DNA of 64,000 bases from Hoplostethus atlanticus. Taxonomy: Eukaryota > Chordata > Actinopteri > Trachichthyiformes > Trachichthyidae. Positions 37,078 to 48,949 of this stretch are shown here, one piece after another. Position 1 is the first letter of the stretch. The number at the start of each line of letters is the position of its first letter. A program made the position numbers and the translations under genes. The stretch is from NCBI GenBank assembly GCA_034670405.1, contig JAXDDX010000014.1, positions 2,289,001 to 2,353,000 of the forward strand, written 5' to 3'. The notes under the pieces were generated by a model that saw nothing but the letters and a program-made list of their open reading frames with translations, ran no database searches and was not told where the DNA came from.

Positions 37078-38956
37078 TGTAAGCATTGCAAGTTTACTTC
37101 TGTGTAGGCTAATCAATCCATTGCATTATACCTTCACAGACAAACTCATCTCACTTTCAAACCCACTCTTTGAGGAAGTAGTGCATTGTTGAACGAGACG
37201 TTCATTCAATACGTACGCACTGAATACTCGACATGGCAGTTGTACTGAATGCTGGGGCTACTGCTCATCTCAAGGTGTTTTTCGAGTTTCAGTACCCGGA
37301 TATACTGAATACTCAAACTTGACTCAACATACTGCTGCAGTTATCTGGCGAGGCACGAAGCTACAGTTTTCAGGATGCTTTGTTGAATTGTTTTGAACAT
37401 TGGTCTAACTCATTTTTCTCAAGCCATAATACAATTGGGTCATGGTACTGTGTAGTCTACTCAGCACTCCGCTGTTGCCACCCAGAAAACGCTCTATGAA
37501 GACCAATAGCAGTCTCATTCCAGTGTGCGGGTATTTTCCTTATTTTTTATTGATTCTGGATAAAGACACACACACAACATTTTCATTTTATTTATTATAT
37601 ATGTGTATGTTTATTTATGTGTGAATACGTTGCGCATGTAGGCTCGAGTGTTTCATATGTGCACGTGAATTATATCCTACACGGCCTCTCACAGACGTCA
37701 GACAAGATACAAACTTTATATTAACACTGCCGTTTGGTCACTGGAGAATATGTTGTAGATATGGAGCATGGGTAGTGGGATGCTACACATTAAGTCCAAC
37801 AAAATGCTGAAACTGAAAAACTACAGCAAACAGAGAACACTCTTCTGCCTTTTTTCAGCTAGAAATATCCACTATATACTGTGAGCCGAAAGGTAGAAAT
37901 AATTGGCAAAGGGACCTCAAAGAGATGTTACTACAGATATAAAACGAGGGCGTGTTTGCTTCTCTCTGTGTGTAGGCGCTAATTTCTTAGGAACAAAAAC
38001 GCTAGTACGGCAGTACCTTCCTAGGCGGCCCTCATTGGCGGCATGTATGATCTGACATGTTGTTGGAGATCAACAACTTTAAAAATATCATCAAAAGTCA
38101 AGCTCGCAACCAAAGTTCCTTATTTGTAACATTAACCTTTCTACCTTAAATAAGTTAAAAATAAAATCAGTTGTGCGCAATTTGTCACACATGCAGTCCA
38201 CTGTATCATAACAGTAGATCAGAATGAAGCACAGTGAAATGAAAAAGAAAGTATATGTCTGTAAGAATCTGGATATGCTCATGTTTGCGTGCTCAGAGAT
38301 AAACAGAGACAAAGGTCAGAAATGCACATCTGGTAAATTTGTGATTTCTAAGGACTTTCTAACGTTAATGCCTTAACGCTACTCCTAACAGTCTCATTTG
38401 GTTTGCTTTCAGTGTAGTTAAGAGAAGCCTTTAGCTGCAAAGTCACTTGTGGAAGTGTGGGAAACAAACCTCACCTAATCCAAAAATAGGAATGGGGCTT
38501 TAATTAACAATCCTCTACCTTGTACGTTTCCTGTTTTGACAATGGTATTAGATTATGCATAACCTCTTGTTCCCTGAAGGAGGAAAGGGTGGAACAACGT
38601 ATAGAAAAGCAGACCGTGCCTTCAGCACAATCTGGTGGTGAAGTCACTACAATCACACCCATATGGCCAGTTCTTTTGAGGCATACATAATGCCCAGTGC
38701 ATGCACTTGATCCCTTAACTCATGCTGCACTTCCAGTGATCTTATTGTGTCAAAAGGTGTAAACTACCATTATGCCTTCCTTCCCTCCTTCATGGAATGG
38801 AGGGTTATATTCATAATTTACTGTCCCCTTTCAGTTGTTTTGGCACAGCGTATGAGTGGGGATCCATCATCACCTCCACCTGTGGCGTCATTTTTATTGA
38901 ACAATGAAATGTAGTGCATATTGGCAAAGAAAACACTCAATTTGTGCCACTAAGAT
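37078..38956. other. Spacer between the two repeated segments
   Basis: No coding family recognised. 37190-37380 contains short repeated motifs (ACTGAATACTC three times, ATACGTACGC) and looks like repetitive DNA. A stretch near 38560-38610 (TTGTTCCCTGAAGGAGG) resembles a common fish repeat end. If the flanking segments are terminal repeats, this is the interior of a 2.45-kb element. Confidence 0.35.
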
Positions 38957-39232
38957 GTGTTTTAACTTCTTCCTCACTGCTTACAAAGGAGGATGGTGCC
39001 ATTTTCCCCACTCTGTGCCCCCAACCAGTCCATCTTCCATTCCTCGATTGTTTTTGTTGATGCAGGGGTTTGTGTGGGGTCGGTATTTTCCTCTACTGCT
39101 GGCTGTGTGGCACTAACATTTTCTACTGCTTCAGGCAGCGTGCTCAGTTGTTTTTTGATCAAAAACCACTCTATTGTTCTCTCCCACAAATCACCTATGG
39201 TGGCACACGGGGGACAGTGGTACATTCACACG
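38957..39232 (-). other. Unidentified repeated protein-like segment, copy 2
   Basis: Open minus-strand frame of 83 residues (38974-39225), beginning MYHCPPCATIGDLWERTIEW and continuing through the same core as copy 1 (FLIKKQLSTLPEAVENVSA, then EENTDPTQTPASTKTIEEW and KMDWLGAQSGENG). Copy 1 carries an insertion that breaks this frame, so copy 2 is closer to the intact form. Both copies also share 26 bases further out (TTTTAACTTCTTCCTCACTG, then CT, at about 38959-38982 here). The core, without stops and with mostly mild substitutions, looks protein-coding. Function unknown; it may be an exon of an unrecognised mobile element. Confidence 0.6.
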
Positions 39233-39568
39233 TGACTATATGACAACTCAGTGAAAAATATGTGAACAGTGTAAAATGCAAAAAAGGGTACTTCTAATTA
39301 TCGGGGCATTTTTTGCCCCTCATTTTTTATTTCATGGGCATTTTATAACCTTTCAATGGCATTTTTGCAGGGAGGCCCCATTAATTTCTGACCCTGCTGG
39401 AGACATTTCTTTACTGTGGGTTATAGTCAATCAGTACACAGGAGGTAGTCATTACCAGCCACTGATGAACGCTGCATGGATATTACAACTTGACAGTACA
39501 TTGGAGCATCTTATGCATCTGGCATTGCTATTGAGACACTGCTCCCTTTTAGGTCAATTATGATAAAT

Positions 39569-39746
39569 TGGGTCTCATTTACGAAACGTGCGTACGATCA
39601 GATTTGATCGTATAACGTTAGTACGAACATTTCTACGAACATTGCAATTGACTCACGTTTCATGAATCCCGCGTTCGTGTTTTAGTATGCACACAAATAC
39701 AACAAATTTACTAATAATTTGCAAAAACATTTGTGAATGAGGCCCA
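39569..39746. mobile_element. Short palindromic MITE
   Basis: The left end TGGGTCTCATTTACGAAAC and the inverted right end TGGGCCTCATTCACAAATG agree at most positions. The interior is rich in GTACGA/TCGTAC-type palindromes (CGTGCGTACGATCAGATTTG near 39588). A 178-bp element of this form, bounded by GGCCTCATT-like ends, is common in teleost genomes. No coding; target duplication not clear. Confidence 0.6.
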
Positions 39747-40498
39747 GTGTGTGGAGTCTGATGGCTGTATCCATCAGTATCCTGTTTCCACTGCCAAGAT
39801 TCACTTAGATCAGGCACCCCAAGATTCTGCGGTAAAAAATCTCAAATTCTTCCAGCAGGCTTTTTAAATTCTGCGATTGTAAAATTTCTGTAATGTCCTG
39901 CAGAAAAACACATTTATTGACTTGGTCAGTGGTCTAAAAGTTAAATGCATACTGTGCAAAAGATCATTCTGCCATCCTTATAGAGATCTATGAAGGCCTG
40001 GGAGATATTTCCTTACTTTGACTTGGACATATCGAAGAAATCGCTCCATAGCCAAAGTGCATGGCACTAAAGCAGACCACAGACTGTGAGAAATAGGGAA
40101 GCAGACTACAAGTTAATAGCCCCCTACTGACATCTAGACATGCATTTGCAGGTAATTATGGGTTATTTTCTGTATGATTCTGTGGCTTTTCATTTTTACG
40201 CGGTCCTTCCAGTATCCAGGCCTGTGAGATGCAGTCCTGAATGGCCCATGCACGTGTTCTTCTGTCTTTTCCATTGTAAAAAGAATGAATGAAACCATGG
40301 TTGAATTGATTATGAATATTAAATTCTTAATAGATACTTGAGACATAGATACTTGACAATGGGGTTAAATAAAGCAGCCATTTCCATACTTTGTGTATTT
40401 TCATGGTCTTCCAGTATTATACTCTGTGTTTTGCTAGGCTGAAGGCCTGAAAGAAACCATAATCTGGCAGTGAGCTGAAGCTAATGCCATTAACCTTC
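39747..40498. other. Noncoding, no recognised gene
   Basis: AT-rich, no recognised family. Confidence 0.45.
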
Positions 40499-40572
40499 CA
40501 AAAGGTGTATGTGTACCGGCGTATGAATGAAGGCTTTTTTTCATTCATACGCCGGTACACATACACCTTTTG
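40499..40572. repeat. Perfect 33-bp inverted repeat (hairpin)
   Basis: The left arm at 40499-40531 (core GGTGTATGTGTACCGGCGTA, then TGAATGAA) is the exact reverse complement of 40540-40572. An 8-base loop, GGCTTTTT, separates them, and its first two G residues could also wobble-pair with T. There are no mismatches. As RNA from either strand it would form a very stable hairpin of miRNA-precursor size; as DNA it is a short palindrome. No similarity to flanking DNA was seen. Confidence 0.9.
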
Positions 40573-43442
40573 TTTTTTTCAGAGGACTGTTGTAACTAGA
40601 GGAATCCTTAACTAAATGTCCATATTTCCAAAGAAATAATCAATCCCATCTTCACTTTGTGGTTTGGTTAAATGTGTCAGGTGTGTCTACAGAGCTTTGT
40701 CACATCAGCATGATCAGGTAGGTGACATGTGTCCTTCCTCAGAATGTCTTGAACGCTTCTATGAGATTAAATTCTGTTCAGAGCGGCGCTTTACAGTGTG
40801 AGGGGGACCAGCCACACAGATCTTGTTAAGGGCCAGTGGAACCGACAAGTACATTCACTGTGATTTAGTTCCAGTGAAGTGCACAGCAATCTTCAGGGCG
40901 TGTGTATGCGCGTGCATGTGTGTGTGTGCGCGTGTGTGTTTTAGAGAAGCAAAGGGTCAGGGTCACACTCCAAATCACTGAGAACCCAGAGGGAACAAAC
41001 TGAGCCTGTTAGAAATAGTGCAGAGACAAGCTTAACCTATTTTTAATAGTCCCTCCCACTCCATCACTTCCTTTTCAAGCCCATCCTCTGTAAAGGAAGA
41101 CTGCTTCTTTGAAGGTTAAAACACTGTCAATGATCAGAATTGTCATTAAATCAAGTGCATGCAGTATTTCAAAGGAAAAAAATCCACTTAACATTTAACA
41201 CTAAAAACAGTTATTGGCAATGTACCTTGTATTTCTGGGTCCATTTTGTTGTTTGGTGGTGTATTTTCCATATTCCTGTGATTAATTGGCCAAATGTAGG
41301 TGACGTGACATCACAGGTTTTAATGGGAGGTACATTTCAACAATCTAAAACAGCCACGGTAGGCATCGGGTTTTGGTGTCACTCACGCAGACTCAAAGAG
41401 CAAGGGCTTCTTTCTAGACTCACCATTTTGCACCAACGTTGAACAATCATACAGGGAGAAATCCATCGTAGAAGAGGAAGAGACAACAATTTCTCCACCA
41501 ACAGCAGCCTCAATAGTCCACAGTGCAGCATGGCAGCAACAGCTAGCTCACCAACTACATGTACAGCTGATGATGCTTTCAGGTCTAATGAGAGATAAAA
41601 CATTCATGTCAACCCTCTAGCAGTAGCTTTTTGAAGGCTTTGATATCTCTCACCTGACTAACCAGGTCCACAGTCCAAGGTAATAGAAATAATAGTTCTA
41701 TTCACACAATAACACTTCTGCACAATCGACTCCATTTATAATTAACTAGAAATACCTGCTGCAGTTTGTTTGGTTAACAAAGTAACTTGTTAAAGAGCAA
41801 TGGGGCTGAACGAGCCAACGAGCTGAACATGTTGCCGCTGCATTCACATCATGTCGGACAACTGGAAGATTTCCCATTGCTCCACCCTGGAAGCGTTCAC
41901 AAGTTCAGGCATGTTCTCTGGGGGGGTTGTCAAAAGGCATTCTGGGAAATGTAGGAAATGGACAATTTAATCGCTGTTGTCATGTGAAAACCTTGTAACT
42001 CGCGTTCATGTTTTAACTTCAGTTGAAGGATTGCACGGCCTTCTATGGGTTGAGAAAATTCTACGACTCTTGGTCACATTTCAAACGCGAAATCCATTGG
42101 ATAACCTCAAAAAGGTGGTCAAGCTGTTTTTTCTTAGTGCCTAAAAAATTGACATGTTGGAGATGCAAGGTTTTCAGTGGCATTATGTATGCAAAACATG
42201 AACAGAACAGCCCATTGCGGTGATTGTTTTCCGTTCAAATACTCCTAAACAGCAATGCATTTGAGAAATTAATATGCAGTAGAACTGACAAGCACAAATT
42301 ATAGCTGTTTCTCGATGCTGGAATAACAATTTTACACTACATTACAGCAGGTATTTACAACTCGGAGACTGAGGGTGCATACTTAACCACGTCAATTAAG
42401 GAAATAGTTGTGAAGATGTCAGATACTCCAGTGAAGCAGATATTTAGCAGGCGGGGATGTGCCATGTGTTGCATTATGACACCAGCTGCACAGGCTTCCC
42501 ACTGGGAAATAGTTTGATATTTTCCATAACTGCCACTCTTCCGCTTCATCAGGATCCCTCGAAAATGTTTGACAGGTAATTGTGTGGTGATGCACAACTT
42601 GAGTGAGGGACACTACACAAGTTGTGGAAAGAATTACAGAGTTGGCAGTATTGCTAATGGCAATAAAATGAATTCTATATTATGAAGTTTTACTTTCTGT
42701 AATTCCTCTTTGCCTTAAAAATATTGCGTTTTTAGGGGCTGGCTGCACATTTTTCTGCACACTTTTTAAACAGCTGTTTTTTGTGCTTTCTGTATGTCTC
42801 CCTTCCTTACCCACAAAATGTTATTATACACATATTGTACATACATATATTTGTTATTGTCTCTTACACAGACATGGACTTTATTACTTTATGAAAAGGG
42901 CAATATTACAACATTATTATTATCAAAATGTATTATCAATGGGTTAGGATTTAGCCTTTAGATTAAAAAAAATGGCATCTAGTATGTTGAAAGTAAAGGA
43001 CCTGTGTATGAAAAGCTAGGAAAGGCTATAGAGAAGAAGAACAACAAAACATAGGCCACTAAAGTATATGGTAAGGATATGTGAAGGAGGAGATGGAACA
43101 AGGAAGGCAGGACGGAAGGGGAAACATGGTGCTATAATAAGTGAAAGGTGGCTGCAAGAAGAGAGGGTTGAGAGGGTTGTGAATGGAAATACTGGCCCTG
43201 CCTGTCCTGTCATTTTTTGGAGTCTCTCTCGGGAGATCGTTGCTTCCGGAAGCTGAAGCTTCCCCCTGCCGCCAGTACAAGACGTCCTCTCAGCGGCCGT
43301 CGCTGCTAACACCATCAGTCACAGTGCCTCAGAAACCACTCGCTTCCAATCTCACTACTGCTGTGAAGGCAACTGCTCGAGCTTGTCTCACAAATCTGTT
43401 CCTCCATGTGCTCTGCAAGCAAAGACATATACACAGCCACAA

Positions 43443-43445
<3 letters not shown>

Positions 43446-43480
<35 letters not shown>
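43446..43480. repeat. (CA)n microsatellite
   Basis: About 17 CA units. The overlapping long frame 43183-43680 translates it as Thr-His repeats. Confidence 0.92.
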
Positions 43481-43482
<2 letters not shown>

Positions 43483-44591
43483 TCACCCCTCTTCCATTCT
43501 TCCTTCTCTTTGCCAACACCAAAAAGCACTCCCTGTCCCTCTCTCTGTGTGGCTGGCTGCTGGATTTACACAGACAGAATCCACCCCATGTCCTCCCTGT
43601 TGCCTCGGCTTACTGTCTTCATCTGGCTAAGCATTAAGGGCTCGCCATGCCACATCTTCATGTACACCACTACTGGGTGAAATTTTGCCCATGGATCAGT
43701 TAGGAGATTTCTACATCCATTATAGGATTTTTTATTTTTTTTAATGATCGATGTGAAGCTGATAAATTAACTATAAACACTGTAACACCAAAGATAGTGG
43801 TGAAAATGGACTTCGCAAAAGTTTTTGTGGTGAGAAATGTATTCCTCTTGTAGATTAGCCAATAATAATACAATCTATTTAGGTGAACATTTGAATGTAA
43901 ACAAAATCAAGACATTCCTTGGAAAAATGTCTCACGGTAGAATATCTTTAAACCTCCCATATGTTCACCCCACACTCCCATCCTTCCCTATTCAACTCCA
44001 TTAAATAAATAAGTGTATGCAGTGTCCTTAAGTCTCTCCTTCCCTGCACCCCACTCACAGACCTATATTATCTAACCTACCTCCCAACTCTCCTGTCCTC
44101 ATTCTACAGTCTTCTCCCCTCCCTCCATGTAGTGACAAAATAACTTATATTCACAGCCAGTTAGGTCGTTGGTGGGTTTGACTTCTGATCTGATTTGTGT
44201 TCCAAAAATTGGACATTAAGCCAACCATTTGTCTGAGAATTAGTATTAGCCAGCGAAACAGTCAAAGCTATACATGAATCACAGAAGGCAAGATAAAAAC
44301 AAATCACAATCTATTGGCTGCATCTTTCTTTGCTTGCAAATTTCAGTAAGCTGCATGGGTCCACATATGCAAACAAAGGTTAAGTTATCTCCAGTTGCCA
44401 CTTTTGTATCCTACTTTATTAAACTGCATGTAATACATGGTCTATACCTGTTCAACTCGACATTTCACAATGATCTTCCTCTACAGTTATTTAGACTATT
44501 TAGCCAAGATGTATGACACAGTTTTTCTTAAAGCTATGCCAAGCACATAAAGAAACAATATCCATTATGAATATAAATATTATACTATTTC

Positions 44592-44593
<2 letters not shown>

Positions 44594-44642
<49 letters not shown>

Positions 44643-44670
44643 TCTCTCCCCCTCTCTCTCCCCCTCCAGC
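44594..44670. repeat. (CT)n microsatellite
   Basis: Pure CT run to about 44638, then CT/C-rich impure tail to about 44670. Confidence 0.92.
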
Positions 44671-45150
44671 TGACATTATTTATTCAGTTTGTTTGGTGGG
44701 ACTCAGTGGCCACAGCAGCCCGGCCTGGCAGACCTATCGAACTGTGGCATAATAGATGTAATACATCAATGCGTTTGAGCTGAGAGCCTTTAATTAGGCC
44801 TTCCTGCTCGTTTCATCAATTCCCCCCCTGCACCCCTGGGATTCGAGGGAGGGGTGGGGGTAATACAGAGAGGCCTCCTGCACTGCATGTGAATCACTGC
44901 ACCTCTACCTCCTCCACCGATTCCTCTGCCTCCTAAGCAGCCTGTTTGTCCCTCAAATCACCAGCCCCCAGCCGCCCATCCTCCTCCCTCCCCAGTTCAC
45001 TGCCACTCATGTCTGTGGAGTTAGACAGCATAAAATGCTAATCCTCACCTGAATGTCAATAATTAAAAACATGTCGCACTTCAGGAAGAGAAGTGACGTT
45101 CTTTCAGAAAGGATGTTCAATATGAAATTAATTATTCTTGGAATGTCGTT

Positions 45151-45225
45151 TTGTGTGTGTGTGTGCGTGCACGTGCATGCGTGAGTGTGCTGTGCACACG
45201 TGTGCCTGTGTGTGTGTTTGTGTGC
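45151..45225. repeat. GT-rich alternating tract
   Basis: Almost unbroken purine-pyrimidine alternation (GT runs with GCGTGCACGTGCATGCGTG), a composition known to favour Z-DNA. Confidence 0.75.
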
Positions 45226-48200
45226 AGCCGTGACCTTGCTCCCCAGGTGCTTTTGAAATGTGTCATGTTAAATAAACACCAAGCAGGACCCAGTGGTGAC
45301 CAGCAGCACAACTGCAAACACAGACCCATCTCCTGCTGATTTTTCCATTTTTCTGTTTACTACCTCTAACCGTATGCATTTCACATGAATCACAGAAACA
45401 ACATCTGACATCTACCACAAGTTAAAATATGACCACGGAGACCAGATAACTGAGGGCCACTTGTCAACCAGTAGCACTGAAGGCAACAGCTTATCTGAGA
45501 AGAAAGTGAGGAGGACTGCTCCACAAGTTTCATTGCTTATGTGGACCATTGATTGCATCCATACATATTGTAGACCGCTTTTGTTTGAGATGAACAGAAG
45601 TATTGATTGGAATTCAGTACTGCATTCATATGTGACTTTTTCTTCATTAAGACATTCAGGAACACAGGTCATTAAGAGGAGTGTATACATGCATGTGTGC
45701 CTGCCTGTGTGTGCATGCATACATGTGCATGCATACATACATTTATGCATGATTGCATCTGCTAAAAAAAAAAAAAGAAAGAATTTTAAATCATATATCT
45801 GGATGTATTATCCTGCAGAAGTGCTTGTTTTAAATTCATGCATTTCCTTAGGAGAGATTGGCTTTTTATCACAAATAAACCAGAGGGAGATTAAGTTAAA
45901 TCCACACCAAGGCTATCTCTAAGTCAAAAGATAGAGAGCATCTGCAGAGAATACAAGAACACGGCATATCTTACCATGTAGCCAAATTGCTGTTCCGTAT
46001 GTAAAATGTCCTGATCTCATTCCAGTGATGAGCTCTTGTCATCTTTAAACTGCCACCAAAGCACTATGAAGGAGACAGTGCATTAACATTATGTATGAAT
46101 ATTCTGTTCCCTGACTCCAATAAGACTTTCATTTTCACGTGTTGGATCTCACTCCATAGATCATATTGAAGACCGGCAGGAAAGAAGACTCCTGCTCCTG
46201 TGATACTGAAATGTTACCAACAATTTCAGGATTACTTAGAGGAAGGGCACGGAGCAAGAGAGACGGCGAGATGGAGGGAGGCAGACTCATGGGAAAAAAC
46301 ATTATTTATGAGCCGCTTTCTTCTCCTCTTGTTATTCCTGACTTCTTGGAAAAATACTATACTGTGAGTCTATATTGTATGCTTCAAAGCAAAGAGTTCT
46401 TTATCATGCATCTAGATCTTTACACAAATAAAACCTTTATGTATAATCCCAGTATTGCACATACTAATGAGGTGAACCAACACACTATATCATACAAAAT
46501 CAGAAAACAATGCAATGTTTTCATCTACAAAGCAGCAACAGGGCTGAGAAAGATTTGTATTATTGTATTAGGAATATTAGAACATAAGTTTCTTCATAGT
46601 TACTTAAAATTTCAAAGTATGCTTCAGTCTCCGGACGCTCGTAATGTTTTCTTGCAAGGTGTCACAGTATGTACCAAAATCTCAACCAAGATGTCCCTTT
46701 CCTGCACAGTGAAGGATGTCCATATACCACTATGAATAGATTTTCAAAAGATGTGGTCCTGTATTGAGAAAGTATCTTAACAATGGAGACCGGTTTCAAA
46801 GGGAAAGGTAATGGAGACAGTCATTACTATGCTTGAAAAGCATATTCCGAATGATTCATTACAAAAGTGTAGGAAAATGTTGAGTTCATAAAATACATAT
46901 GTCCCTATGCTGGCTATGAGACTTGTATGGCAATACCTATGAAATACCTATACACAGCATGCAGTATACTATACCTGATCTACAGTGTTGGGATTGATGG
47001 CCAAACAGATGACTAGGAGGCTCAAAAGAGAAGAAGCCTTTGTGGAGCTGGAGACTGGAAGATAGCATTGTAGCTTACTGTGTAGCTATTGACTTGACAG
47101 CTGAAAGGGCAAGGTCTCTGTGGCTTAGGCATTCCTGCTCCAAGACAATAAAGTTTGTGATATGACAATGGTAAAGAGAGGAAAGGAAGTGTGTGAAAGT
47201 TTTGAGAGCCACATAATGGTAACATAATGGAAGTTCAGGCCCACCGGACGTGCTACTCCAATGAACAGCATGCTATATAAAATTGGAATTGATTTAGGAA
47301 AAAGGCACTTGGCATGGGCTTCCTAATGAACAACAGATGGCATCAATCTGTTATCCATCTTGTCAAGGATGCAAAGTATTTTTTTTTTTGCTGTCAGAAA
47401 CACACACGGACACACGCACACAGCCATATACAAACATATACACATGCACGTCCACCATTCCCTGTGATACTGGTTTGTAAATATAGTTTGAATATTGTAT
47501 AGTGCCTTGACTCCACAAGATGAACTGCCCACAGTCTGTTAATTCCACAGAAGCTAATCCCCTCAGTCTTTTGCTAATATATCCATTACATGAGTGATGC
47601 TCCCATAAGCCAGCCCTAGTCAGTAAATAATTCTGGTTAATTAAAGCCAAGACATCCATCTTTGCCTTGGCTTTGTGTGCGGACTCTGCAAGAGGCATGT
47701 TCTATTAATAAAACACTGGTTATCACCACTGTTGATGCAGTTTCAAACCTGTTAATTAGACTGTAGATTTCAAATGGAAATTACAACCAATAATTCACTG
47801 CAAAAGGGAAAATGACACATTTTCATGATGGCACACCCCTCGGGGAGCAACGCAGCAGGGGATGGATGTGTTGAACAGATGACACTGATTTAAATAATTA
47901 TGGCTGTGTGTATTTATGTCTCAGTATACAGTAAAATAATGCTACAAAAGCTAAATTTCAACACCAAATAAAGATCTGCCACCAGCATGTCTATTTATGC
48001 ATCCTCTAAATTACATTCTTGTCTGGATATGTAGGTAAGGCAACCGCTACGTGTCAAATGGTAAAAAAAATGACCGTCTGAATTGTTTTTGCTGGGTTTT
48101 TTTTCTGGTACATTTACCGTTTTGAAAGATTCAAGACATTTGTTAGATGGGGAAAGGGCTTGTTAGCAGAGACTCTCTCCCACACCATTTAATTTCCACA

Positions 48201-48349
48201 AACTAGCCCCTAGAGGAAGAAACCAATATTTAGATTTTCACATATACAATTAAATGCCAATATTTTAACCGATGGTGTGACGAAACACATAATGTCCCTA
48301 GGGCATTACTTCAAATGTAATTGCGCTCCAAATTAACAGGTTTGTCACA

Positions 48350-48875
48350 AAGTGTAAGTAAGTAAACTTTATTTATAGAGCACCTATCAAAACAAGAATA
48401 ACACATGTATGACATAGAAATACAAATAAATAAAAAGATGGAAAAAAAACATGAAACATTAAAAAACACCACAGAGACAAAAACATGTTACAAAATAAAA
48501 TGCTTACGGTACAAGTGAGTTTTTAAAAGCTTCTTAAAACCAGCGACTGACTCTGCATTTGAATGACTAAGGGGAGACGGTTCAAGGACTGCAAAAGCTC
48601 GGTCTCCCCTCGTATTCAGCCTGGGCCTTGGTCAGAAGACCTGAGAGATCTAACTGATGAAAGGGGGCGCAGTAGTTCTGAGATATAAAGAGGGGCCAGC
48701 CTAAAAGTGCCTAAAGTGCTTATAAGTGCTTAAAAGAATTTTAAAATAAATTCTGCACTGAATGGGCAACCAACGTAGAGAGGCACTGGAGTAATGTGTG
48801 ACCTGCGACGAGTGTTGGTTAAGAGTCTGGCAGCAGCATTTTGGACCAACTGTACATTACAGTAGTCCAAACGGG
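48350..48875 (-). mobile_element. LINE (L2/CR1-like) ORF2 C-terminus and 3' tail
   Basis: On the minus strand LDYCNVQLVQNAAARLLTNT then RRRSHITPVPLY (48870 down to about 48770) matches the conserved post-RT region, usually LDYCN..L..LQ.VQNAAARL then H.TPVL..LHWLPV. Further pieces, LAPLYISELLRPLS and SNAESVAGFKKLLKTHLYRK (to about 48505), match the LAPPYLSELL and F.K.LKTHL(F/Y) ending. The 3' UTR follows and ends TAAATAAAGTTTACTTACTT at about 48350, with an AATAAA signal and a (TTAC)n tail. Frameshifts around 48700-48770 show it is dead. 5'-truncated. Confidence 0.8.
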
Positions 48876-48949
48876 AAGAAACAGAACAAATCTTGAAAGG
48901 ATGAAACAGATTGCTTTACAGATTGCACAGTGCTTTACAAAAAAGACAA

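Larger units (their letters stand above)
40573..48345. other. Noncoding; microsatellites, CNE-like blocks
   Basis: No recognised gene. Alternating purine-pyrimidine runs at 40899-40940. 41935-41960 (ATTCTGGGAAATGTAGGAAA) resembles a widespread fish repeat end. 44690-45080 and 47560-47960 are repeat-free, rich in TTAATTA/TTTAATTAGG-type cores, and look like conserved noncoding DNA (inference). A 189-codon plus-strand frame at 46166-46735 is the longest in the window but has no recognisable domain, and is probably chance in AT-rich DNA. Confidence 0.4.

Noticed and set aside
36722..37192. 156-codon plus-strand frame
   Set aside because: It is the antisense of the repeated minus-strand segment, whose minus-strand frame looks more protein-like.
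42355..42613. Overlapping minus-strand frames of 80 and 64 codons
   Set aside because: No motif, two competing frames, no repeat of the segment elsewhere in the window.
43183..43680. 165-codon open frame
   Set aside because: It crosses a (CA)17 tract and translates it as Thr-His repeats; no domain elsewhere in it.
45461..45922. 153-codon open frame
   Set aside because: Contains a GT/CAT-rich simple stretch and a Lys run from poly-A; no family resemblance.
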